From Bryobacterales bacterium (GTDB lineage: Bacteria; Acidobacteriota; Terriglobia; Bryobacterales; Bryobacteraceae), in assembly GCA_009697495.1 (NCBI GenBank), contig SHUN01000101.1:1-8552 (forward strand): a stretch of 8,552 nucleotides of DNA, read 5' to 3'. A model generated the notes under the pieces. The model saw only the letters and a program-made list of their open reading frames with translations. It was not told the origin of the DNA and searched no databases. Positions 1-5,737 of this stretch are shown piece after piece. A program made the translations under genes and the position numbers. How positions within the stretch are numbered: the stretch's first letter is position 1; each line of letters opens with the position of its first letter.

Positions 1-1440
1 GGCGTGAAGAACGGCCGCATCGCCGCCATCGGCAACCTCGCCGCCAAGTCGGCCGATTCAACCATCGATGCCGCCAATCGCGTCGTTACCCCCGGATTCA
101 TTGACGTTCACACCCACGTCGAGGGCGCTGTCGAACTCAATCCCATGGGCGCCAATTATCTGCTCGACGGCGTCACTACCATCGTCACCGGCAACTGCGG
201 CGGCTCCCGCGTCGATCTCAAAACCTGGTTCGAAAAGCTCGAAACCATCAAGCTTGGACTCAATCTCGCCACGCTCATCGGCCACAACTCCGTGCGTAGC
301 GAAGTCATGGGCGCCGCCAACCGCCTCGCCAACGACGAAGAGATCGCCAAGATGCAGGCCCTCGTCGACAAAGCCATGCAGGATGGCGCCGTCGGCTTCT
401 CCACCGGCCTCATCTACATCCCCGGCACATATTCCGACACCCGGGAAGTCGTCGCCCTCGGCCGCGCCGCCGGTAAATACAACGCCGTTTACGCCAGCCA
501 TATGCGCGACGAAGGCGCCAAGGTTAAGGATGCCATCACCGAAGCCGTCACCGTCGGCCGCGAAGCCGGTCTCCGCGTCCAGATCAGCCATTTCAAAATC
601 GATACCCCGCGCCTCTGGGGCTCCAGCAAGGACTCTATCGCCCTCGTCGAAGAGTTCCGCAAACAAGGTGTGGATGTCGTCGTTGACCAATATCCCTACG
701 ATCACTCGTCAACTAATCTCGCCATCACCCTCCCCAGTTGGGCCCTCGCCGACAACCCCAAAGCCGTCGAGGAACGCCTGAAAAGTCCCGAAACCCGTCA
801 GCGCGTCGCCACAGAAATGAAGCAGCGTCTGGCCGAATTAGGGCACAAAGACTACTCCTACGCCATCGTCGCCAACTACGGTGCTGACCCTGCCCTCAAC
901 GGCAAAAACATCTCCGAAATCAACAAAGCCGCCGGCCGCCAGGCCACCCTCGATAACGAAGTCGAAACCATCCTCCAAATGATCGTCAAAGGCGGCGCGC
1001 AAATGGTCTATCACTCCATGGGAATGGAGGATGTCGAACGAATTCTACGGTACCCCAATACCGCCATCGCCTCCGACGGCGGCATCCGCGAGTTCGGCTC
1101 CGGCATGCCCCACCCCCGCAGCTACGGCACCAACGCCCGCGTCCTCGCCGAGTTCGTCCGCGTCCGCGGCACCCTGACTCTCGAAGACGCCATCCGCCGC
1201 ATGACCTCTCTCCCGGCGCGCACTTTCCGCTTCAACGATCGCGGCCTCTTGCGCGTTGGCTTCGCCGCCGACCTCCTCATCTTCGACCCCGCCAAAGTCA
1301 AAGACCTTTCCACCTACCCCGACCCACACCATTACTCAGAAGGATTCGACCACGTCTTCGTCAACGGAGTTGCCGTGGTCAACGAAGGGAAATTGAACGA
1401 GAACCGGCCCGGCCGGATTCTTCGCCATAACGCGGAATGA
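1..1440 (+). CDS. N-acyl-D-amino-acid deacylase (D-aminoacylase), amidohydrolase superfamily, 5' end missing
   Basis: Predicted zinc-dependent hydrolase that removes the acyl group from N-acyl-D-amino acids. The reading frame is open to the window edge, and the sequence begins inside the N-terminal beta-sandwich (KNGRIAAIG), so roughly 25-30 residues and the true start lie upstream; the GTG at position 4 is internal. Counting from that codon, the family metal and catalytic positions are all present: HTH (H36, H38) after GFIDV, the bridging Cys65 in TGNCG, H166 in ASHMRDEG, H196 in ISHFK, and D358 in ASDGG. The C-terminus (AARTFRFNDRGLLRVGFAADLLIFDP) closes the sandwich as expected. One departure is HTHVEG where HTHYD is common in D-aminoacylases. 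The stop overlaps the next start as ATGA. The superfamily is certain; the exact substrate (D-amino acid versus a dipeptide or other acylated compound) is inferred from family resemblance. Confidence 0.88.
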   Translation, partial: GVKNGRIAAIGNLAAKSADSTIDAANRVVTPGFIDVHTHVEGAVELNPMGANYLLDGVTTIVTGNCGGSRVDLKTWFEKLETIKLGLNLATLIGHNSVRSEVMGAANRLANDEEIAKMQALVDKAMQDGAVGFSTGLIYIPGTYSDTREVVALGRAAGKYNAVYASHMRDEGAKVKDAITEAVTVGREAGLRVQISHFKIDTPRLWGSSKDSIALVEEFRKQGVDVVVDQYPYDHSSTNLAITLPSWALADNPKAVEERLKSPETRQRVATEMKQRLAELGHKDYSYAIVANYGADPALNGKNISEINKAAGRQATLDNEVETILQMIVKGGAQMVYHSMGMEDVERILRYPNTAIASDGGIREFGSGMPHPRSYGTNARVLAEFVRVRGTLTLEDAIRRMTSLPARTFRFNDRGLLRVGFAADLLIFDPAKVKDLSTYPDPHHYSEGFDHVFVNGVAVVNEGKLNENRPGRILRHNAE

Positions 1441-3359
1441 TTTCGCTCAACGCCGCCGGAAAACGCTTCGGCCCCAAACTGTTATTTGAAGACGTCACGT
1501 GGCTGGTGACCCCGCAGGAAAAAACCGGCCTCGTCGGAGGCAACGGCACCGGCAAAACGACCCTCCTGAAAATCCTCTCCGGCGTCGAAGACCTCGATTA
1601 CGGCACCATCAGCTTCACCAAGGGAATGACCATCGGCTACCTCCCGCAGGACGGTCTCTCTCTACGCGGACGCACTGTCTTCGCCGAGTGCATGAGCGTC
1701 TTTGACGACCTCCTCGACATGGAAGTGGAGATGGAGTCGCTCACCCATAAGATGTCGGAGCTCGACCCCGAAAGCCCCGAATACCTCGCCGTCGCCGATC
1801 GCTTCCACCGCGTCGAAAACGAGTTCACTACCCGCGACGGCTACTCCGTGGAATCGCAGGTCGGCATGGTCCTGGACGGCCTCGGTTTTGCGAAGGAAGA
1901 CTGGCACCGCCCCACCGAAGAGTTCTCCGGCGGTTGGCAAATGCGCATCGCCCTCGGCAAACTGCTGCTCCAAAAGCCCAATCTTCTTCTCCTCGACGAG
2001 CCGACGAACCATCTCGATCTGGAAGCCCGCAACTGGCTCGAAGACTATCTCGTCAACTACCCCTACGCCTACGTAATGATCTCCCACGATCGTTATTTCC
2101 TCGACACCACCGTAAAGCGCATCATCGAGCTTTGGAACAAAAACATGCACTTCTACAGCGGGAACTACGAAAAGTACCTGCAGCAGAAGACCGAACGCCG
2201 CGAGCAATTAATATCCGCCTACAAGAACCAGCGCGAGCGCATCGAAGCTCTGGAAGCCTTCATCAACCGTTTCCGCGCCCAGGCCACCAAAGCCAAGCAG
2301 GTCCAGAGCCGCATCAAGGAACTCGAAAAAATCGAGCGCATCGAAATCCCCAGCGACGAGAAGACCATTCACTTCTCCTTCCCCCAGCCCAGGCCCTCCG
2401 GCCGCAATGTCGCCGAGTTCAACGGCGTCTCCAAATCCTACGGCGAGAAGCACGTTTTCAGCGGTGTCAACTTCGTCATCGAGCGTGGTGAACGCATCGC
2501 CCTCGTCGGCCACAACGGCGCAGGCAAATCCACCCTCATCAAACTCCTCGCCGGCATCGAGCCCGTCACAAAAGGCGAATTCACCCTTGGCCACAACGTC
2601 GATCTCGACTACTTCGCCCAGGATCAGTACAAAGAGCTCGATCCCGAAGCCCGCGTGCTGGATGATTTAACCGGTCTCGCCGGCTTGAAAACGCAGACCG
2701 AACTCCGCAGTCTGCTCGGCTGTTTCCTCTTCAGTGAGGACGACGTTTTCAAGCGTATCGGCGTATTGAGCGGCGGCGAACGCAATCGCTACGCCCTCGC
2801 GAAAATGATGCTGCGCCCGTCGAACTTCATCCTCCTCGACGAACCCACGAACCACTTGGACATGCGCGCCAAGGACATTCTGCTGAACGCCATGGCCACC
2901 TTCAGCGGCACCGTCGTCTTCGTCTCGCACGATCGCTATTTCATCGACAAGCTGGCGACGAAGGTCTACGAAGTCGGCGATGGCGGCGTCGAAGTCTATC
3001 CCGGCGACTACGAAGAGTACATGTGGCGCAAAAGCGGCGGTTCGCAAAAGCTCGACGCCGAACTCACCCAGCGCCACCAGCCTCCGCCGCCGGTAAAAAT
3101 AGCCGTCATCGAAACCGCGGCCAAAAAGAAGATCAACCCCATCAAGCTAAAGCAGCTCCAGGAACGCGTCGCCCAGCTCGAAGCGGACATCGCCAGTACC
3201 GAAGCAAAAATGACGGAAACCGAAGTCAGCCTGGCCAACTATTCGAACGCCGAAGAATCCGCCCGTCTCGGCACGGACCTCGCCGCTTTGCGCGCCAAAC
3301 ACGAACAACTGATCGCCGACTGGGAAGCAACCTCGGAAACGCTTGGCGAAGTATCTTAG
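1437..3359 (+). CDS. ABC-F family ATPase (YheS/Uup-like), ribosome-associated, complete
   Basis: Soluble protein with two ATP-binding cassettes and no membrane segments. ABC-F proteins bind the ribosomal E-site and act in translation or antibiotic protection. Cassette 1 has Walker A at 34-41 (GGNGTGKT), signature SGGWQ at 164-168, Walker B with D187-E188 (DEPTNHLD) and switch H217 (SHDRYF). Cassette 2 has Walker A at 358-365 (GHNGAGKS), signature LSGGER at 444-449, D468-E469 and H498. The charged linker between cassettes (about 245-305, including INRFRAQATKAKQVQSRIKE) is the P-site-tRNA-facing arm and is closest in style to YheS. A proline-rich hinge (HQPPPPVK) leads to a C-terminal coiled coil (about 560-635), as in Uup/YheS. 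At 640 residues it has normal family length. The start overlaps the upstream stop (ATGA) and lacks a clear Shine-Dalgarno, pointing to coupling with the deacylase. The subfamily role (housekeeping versus resistance) cannot be settled from sequence alone. Confidence 0.95.
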   Translation: MISLNAAGKRFGPKLLFEDVTWLVTPQEKTGLVGGNGTGKTTLLKILSGVEDLDYGTISFTKGMTIGYLPQDGLSLRGRTVFAECMSVFDDLLDMEVEMESLTHKMSELDPESPEYLAVADRFHRVENEFTTRDGYSVESQVGMVLDGLGFAKEDWHRPTEEFSGGWQMRIALGKLLLQKPNLLLLDEPTNHLDLEARNWLEDYLVNYPYAYVMISHDRYFLDTTVKRIIELWNKNMHFYSGNYEKYLQQKTERREQLISAYKNQRERIEALEAFINRFRAQATKAKQVQSRIKELEKIERIEIPSDEKTIHFSFPQPRPSGRNVAEFNGVSKSYGEKHVFSGVNFVIERGERIALVGHNGAGKSTLIKLLAGIEPVTKGEFTLGHNVDLDYFAQDQYKELDPEARVLDDLTGLAGLKTQTELRSLLGCFLFSEDDVFKRIGVLSGGERNRYALAKMMLRPSNFILLDEPTNHLDMRAKDILLNAMATFSGTVVFVSHDRYFIDKLATKVYEVGDGGVEVYPGDYEEYMWRKSGGSQKLDAELTQRHQPPPPVKIAVIETAAKKKINPIKLKQLQERVAQLEADIASTEAKMTETEVSLANYSNAEESARLGTDLAALRAKHEQLIADWEATSETLGEVS

Positions 3360-3360
3360 T

Positions 3361-3417
3361 CCGGCTGAGCCATCATTCCGTTAGGTCAACCCAAACTATC
3401 GCACCCGGCTGAGCCAT
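3361..3417. repeat. 13-bp direct repeat pair flanking the toxin 3' end
   Basis: CCGGCTGAGCCAT occurs at 3361-3373 and again at 3405-3417, 44 bases apart and exact. The second copy encodes part of the toxin C-terminus (MAQPG, minus strand). The first begins just beyond the toxin stop and directly after the ABC-F stop. Two exact 13-mers this close are unlikely by chance and may mark a short duplication or a junction. Confidence 0.6.
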
Positions 3418-3696
3418 ACGCATTGCGGCTAGGATCGCGTCCGCGTTCGACGTTATCACTGACTCGTCGTTGTCGCTCAGGACGATCAGCGCGACTCTCG
3501 AATTCCGCCTGTTCTGCTGGTAGCGAATGCCCCGATCCGCAGTAACAATGACTTCGAATCCGGCGTCTTCCGCGGCTTTCAGCAATGCGCCATTTGTAAG
3601 GCCCGCCCATCCCTGGTACGCCGCCGTTCGGACGTCATGACCTTTCAGCAGCCGCCGCAGACTGTGGGGCAAGTTTTCATCGAGCAGGGTGAGCAT
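3373..3696 (-). CDS. DUF5615 family PIN-like protein, putative toxin
   Basis: Protein of 107 residues in the PIN-like DUF5615 family, the usual partner of DUF433 antitoxins. Visible hallmarks are the N-terminal acidic LLDENLP motif (D6, E7), a predicted helix ending in LLKGHDV, a central EVIVTADRGI strand with T52 and D54, and a late IVLSDNDE segment. These acidic residues would form the metal-binding centre of a PIN-type ribonuclease; nuclease activity is inferred from the fold and not shown. The gene overlaps the upstream antitoxin gene by 20 bases and has no recognisable ribosome binding site, so it is probably translated by coupling. Its stop lies 13 bases from that of the convergent ABC-F gene. 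Codon choice (CTT, ACA, AAT, GCA, TTG) is less C-biased than in neighbouring genes, which fits horizontal acquisition. Confidence 0.85.
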   Translation of the reverse strand: MLTLLDENLPHSLRRLLKGHDVRTAAYQGWAGLTNGALLKAAEDAGFEVIVTADRGIRYQQNRRNSRVALIVLSDNDESVITSNADAILAAMRMAQPGAIVWVDLTE

Positions 3697-3943
3697 GAAT
3701 CACAATGGCAGGAACTGGCTCGCCCGTGAAATTCGGCTCCGCTGAGCCCGCTAGAAAATCCAGGACAGACTCGATTTGCTCGCGCCGCACCGACGGGTAG
3801 TTCTCGCCGAGTTGATCCATTGTCATGTGCTTCAAGTTCTTTAAAATCACGGAAACCGGCACACGCGTTCCGCGAAACACCCAAGCCCCGCTGACCTTTC
3901 CAGGAACGCTTTCAAGAACCGGACACTCTGACCACTCGAGCAT
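3677..3943 (-). CDS. DUF433 family protein, putative antitoxin
   Basis: Small protein of 88 residues with the DUF433 core VSGAWVFRGTRVPVSVIL, then a helical stretch with DQLGENYPSVRREQIESVLDFL. DUF433 proteins carry a helix-turn-helix-like fold and pair with DUF5615/PIN proteins as type II toxin-antitoxin systems. The frame is open to 4060, but I place the start at the ATG at 3941-3943: it has an AAAGG element 10 bases upstream, it leaves a family-sized protein, and the longer N-terminus does not look like DUF433. An ATG at 3959-3961 is a second possibility. The conserved FRGTRVPV motif usually starts as GKPVIRGTRIPV; here AWVFRGTRVPV replaces it. The gene order (antitoxin first, 20-base overlap with the toxin) is typical and implies autoregulated co-expression. 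Confidence 0.82.
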   Translation of the reverse strand: MLEWSECPVLESVPGKVSGAWVFRGTRVPVSVILKNLKHMTMDQLGENYPSVRREQIESVLDFLAGSAEPNFTGEPVPAIVIHAHPAR

Positions 3944-3965
3944 GACTTGCTGACCTTTCATCTTG

Positions 3966-3994
3966 ATGCTAGCGTTTCGCTCCGCGAACAGCAA
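3966..3994 (-). promoter_or_regulatory. Candidate promoter of the toxin-antitoxin operon
   Basis: On the minus strand a TTGCTG (-35, 3989-3994) is followed after 17 bases by TAGCAT (-10, 3966-3971). Transcription would begin near 3959, giving a short leader with AAAGG (3954-3958) before the start at 3943, and it would exclude the ATG at 3961. Both boxes are imperfect matches to the sigma-70 consensus, so this is a suggestion from spacing and position. Confidence 0.3.
3976..3988. promoter_or_regulatory. Candidate operator dyad in the toxin-antitoxin promoter
   Basis: TTCGC-TCC-GCGAA is a perfect 5+5 inverted repeat lying entirely between the proposed -35 and -10 boxes. A second small palindrome, GCTAGC (3968-3973), covers the -10. 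Type II antitoxins usually repress their own promoter by binding such dyads. Assignment to this antitoxin is inference. Confidence 0.3.
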
Positions 3995-4031
3995 GCCGCT
4001 GCTGTGTTTCGCCTTGGCTCCCCTCCCCTCG

Positions 4032-4148
4032 AACCAGCCGTCCCCGCTTGTCATAAACAATCACATTATTCGCCACATGATCGGTCAGCAAAATAACATG
4101 CCCCTCGGCGTCCTGAACAATCCCTCGCCGCCAAACACGCCCGTCGAC
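4032..4148 (-). pseudogene. Remnant of an NHL-type (6-bladed) beta-propeller gene
   Basis: The minus strand between the serine hydrolase stop and the antitoxin start contains an open stretch without a start codon at its head (stop codon at 4149-4151). It reads like one propeller blade: GIVQDAEGHVILLTDHV followed by ANNVIVYDKRGRLV. The pattern Q-D-x-x-G-H-V-x-L-L-T-D-H, then N-N-V-x-V-Y-D-K-x-G-x-L, is that of NHL/SMP-30-like blades found in planctomycete and acidobacterial secreted proteins. Resemblance fades after GRLV and the frame stops at 3969-3971. It cannot be a working gene at about 39-59 codons, so I read it as a decayed fragment, perhaps cut off when neighbouring DNA was inserted. 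The resemblance is judged by eye. Confidence 0.42.
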
Positions 4149-4160
4149 TCAGCATCCCCC

Positions 4161-5498
4161 TCACCGCGGCTTCGCCATCAGGTGCTCCGCCAACGCCGCA
4201 TACGCCGGCAGCGTCGTCGGATCCAGTCCCACGTTCCCCGCCGCCGGACTCGACGCGAATCGCGCAATCACCATCTCCGCTTTCGGATCGATGTAGATTC
4301 CCTGGCCGTGAATTCCGCGCGCCGTGTACGCGCCGTGCTCGTTATGCAGTATCCACCATTGGTTGTGGTAACTCCCTCCGGGCAGCGTCTTGTAACCGGC
4401 GCCCGCAAATGCCGCCGGACTCCCGCCCTTGCGAATGTCGACCGCCACCGCCGCCGGGATAATCTGCCGCCCATTAAATCGGCCGTCCAATCGCATCATC
4501 TCCCCAAATCGCGCAAAGTCCCGCAGCCGGCAACTCAAGCCCCCGGCGGGCATCTGGATCGCCGCCGGCCCCACCCGCAGCGACGCGTCCTCTTCCGCCC
4601 CCATCGGTCCCCAGATTCGTTCGCTCAACAACTCCGCCGGTGCTTTCCCCGTAACCCGCGTCAGAATCCATCCCAAAACATCGGTGTGAACCGAGCGGTA
4701 CTTGAACTCCACGCCATGCTCACTCTTCTTTTGCAGTGTCGCCAAATAGGCGTACACATGATCCGGCCCCGCATACCCCGCCGGCCGCAAATAAGGCTGA
4801 TGCACGGCCCGGTAATCGAAGTAATCCGATGCCGGGTCGGTGTAGTCCTCCACGAATTTCACGCCCGTGGTCATATCGAGCACTTGCGCCACCGTCGCGT
4901 CCCCGAATCCGCTATTCTTCAACTCCGGCAAATACCGCGCCACGGTGGCTTTGGCGTCAATTTTCCCCTCTGCGATCAGCGCCGCCGCTATCGTGCCGAA
5001 AAACGACTTCGTCACCGAAAACGCGATATGCTGCCCATCCGGAGCCAAGGCGCCGAAGTACCGCTCATACACGATGCGCCCGCGATGCAGCACCACAATC
5101 CCGTCGGTGTAGTTCGCCTCCAGTGACTCTCGCCAAGTACTCGGAGCCGAGCCGCCCAGCGGAATATACGGAATCGAGTCAATATCGGCGCGCTCGGCCC
5201 GCGGCAGCGTTGCCACCGGACCCGCTCCCCGCGAGACATTCACCGTTGGCACAAGTTCCCGCATGTGCGAAAAACTCCATCGCGTCTGGGGAAAGCGGAG
5301 AAAACTTCCGTCCTCGGCGCGGATGATCTTCTCCGGCGGCGGAGGCGCGCCAACCATCCAGCCCAGCACTTTCGGGTCGCTGGCCCGCGCATCCGGAAAT
5401 GGCGGCGCGGACTGACAGAAGACGAAACCGGCGGCACCGGCAAATACGAGTACGAACGGAAACGTCTGTCTGGCATTCAGAAACATAGGTTTCACCAT
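4161..5498 (-). CDS. Secreted serine hydrolase, beta-lactamase class C fold, NylB-like
   Basis: Protein of 445 residues with an N-terminal export signal (hydrophobic FPFVLVFAGAAGFVFC, residues 13-28, likely cleaved around 30-31), so it should act outside the cytoplasm. The mature domain has the active-site SxxK as S161-V-T-K164, a Y-x-S element at Y267 (KYRSVHTDVLGW) in place of the Y-x-N of class C beta-lactamases, and HGQG at 397-400 in the place of the KTG box. This set matches the 6-aminohexanoate-oligomer hydrolase (NylB)/esterase-like branch, which cleaves small amides or esters; the substrate here is unknown. The Cys at 28 does not sit in a proper lipobox. Two starts are possible: the ATG at 5496-5498, or the ATG at 5484-5486 (M5), which has GGTGA six bases upstream and is the better translation start. 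The gene is divergent from the dehydrogenase gene at 5738. Confidence 0.88.
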   Translation of the reverse strand: MVKPMFLNARQTFPFVLVFAGAAGFVFCQSAPPFPDARASDPKVLGWMVGAPPPPEKIIRAEDGSFLRFPQTRWSFSHMRELVPTVNVSRGAGPVATLPRAERADIDSIPYIPLGGSAPSTWRESLEANYTDGIVVLHRGRIVYERYFGALAPDGQHIAFSVTKSFFGTIAAALIAEGKIDAKATVARYLPELKNSGFGDATVAQVLDMTTGVKFVEDYTDPASDYFDYRAVHQPYLRPAGYAGPDHVYAYLATLQKKSEHGVEFKYRSVHTDVLGWILTRVTGKAPAELLSERIWGPMGAEEDASLRVGPAAIQMPAGGLSCRLRDFARFGEMMRLDGRFNGRQIIPAAVAVDIRKGGSPAAFAGAGYKTLPGGSYHNQWWILHNEHGAYTARGIHGQGIYIDPKAEMVIARFASSPAAGNVGLDPTTLPAYAALAEHLMAKPR

Positions 5499-5557
5499 AA
5501 CAAACTATGCGGCCACGGGTGCCCGCATTCGCCCTCACTATCCGCCCTATCGATAAA

Positions 5558-5616
5558 TTGAACATGCGCGGCAAGGACATTCTGCTCAACGCCCTGGCGA
5601 CCCTCGACAAGCTGGC
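5558..5616 (+). pseudogene. ABC-F gene relic (fragment of ATPase domain 2)
   Basis: Positions 5558-5602 match 2856-2900 of the intact ABC-F gene at 40 of 45 bases, and 5604-5616 match 2944-2956 at 13 of 13. The 43 bases between these blocks in the intact gene are represented by a single base here, a net in-frame loss of 42 bases (14 codons) that removes the switch-histidine motif SHDRYF. The translated relic reads NMRGKDILLNALATLDKLA versus DMRAKDILLNAMAT plus DKLA in the intact protein. It lies inside a 62-codon open frame (5507-5695) whose other parts I do not recognise and that lacks a ribosome binding site. I see it as a dead fragment of a second, diverged ABC-F copy rather than a gene. 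The rest of the 5499-5737 intergenic stretch shows only a possible promoter. Confidence 0.6.
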
Positions 5617-5696
5617 CAATACTGCGATCGATTCAGCGCACGCGATCTACAATGCGCAACCAAAGTCGCCGTCTGGTCATCCGTTTCTGAAATAGT

Positions 5697-5726
5697 TTCC
5701 CAATCCCCTCCCGCCTGCGATAGAAT
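5697..5726 (+). promoter_or_regulatory. Candidate promoter of the 2-hydroxyacid dehydrogenase gene
   Basis: TAGAAT at 5721-5726 matches five of six positions of the -10 consensus, with TTCCCA at 5697-5702 as a weak -35 at 18 bases. The predicted start of transcription, near 5733, lies only about five bases before the ATG at 5738, so the message would be nearly leaderless. This fits the lack of a Shine-Dalgarno sequence in front of that ATG. Confidence 0.33.
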
Positions 5727-5737
5727 TCGTTCCATCT

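Noticed and set aside
58..705. 215-codon open frame on the - strand
   Set aside because: Antisense shadow of the deacylase gene, which has all catalytic motifs on the other strand.
3944..4060. 39-residue N-terminal extension of the DUF433 protein
   Set aside because: Not DUF433-like, overlaps the candidate promoter and the propeller relic, and a better-placed start with AAAGG upstream exists at 3943.
3963..5126. 387-codon open frame on the + strand
   Set aside because: Antisense to the serine hydrolase gene, very rich in Arg, Pro and His with no recognisable domain; explained by the codon bias of the real minus-strand gene.
5412..5417. Possible lipoprotein cysteine (Cys28) in the serine hydrolase signal peptide
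   Set aside because: The preceding residues FVF do not satisfy the lipobox pattern (small residue before Cys), so a standard Sec signal is more likely.
5507..5695. 62-codon open frame as a small protein gene
   Set aside because: No ribosome binding site, no recognisable family, and its core is a deleted copy of ABC-F sequence; treated as a relic.
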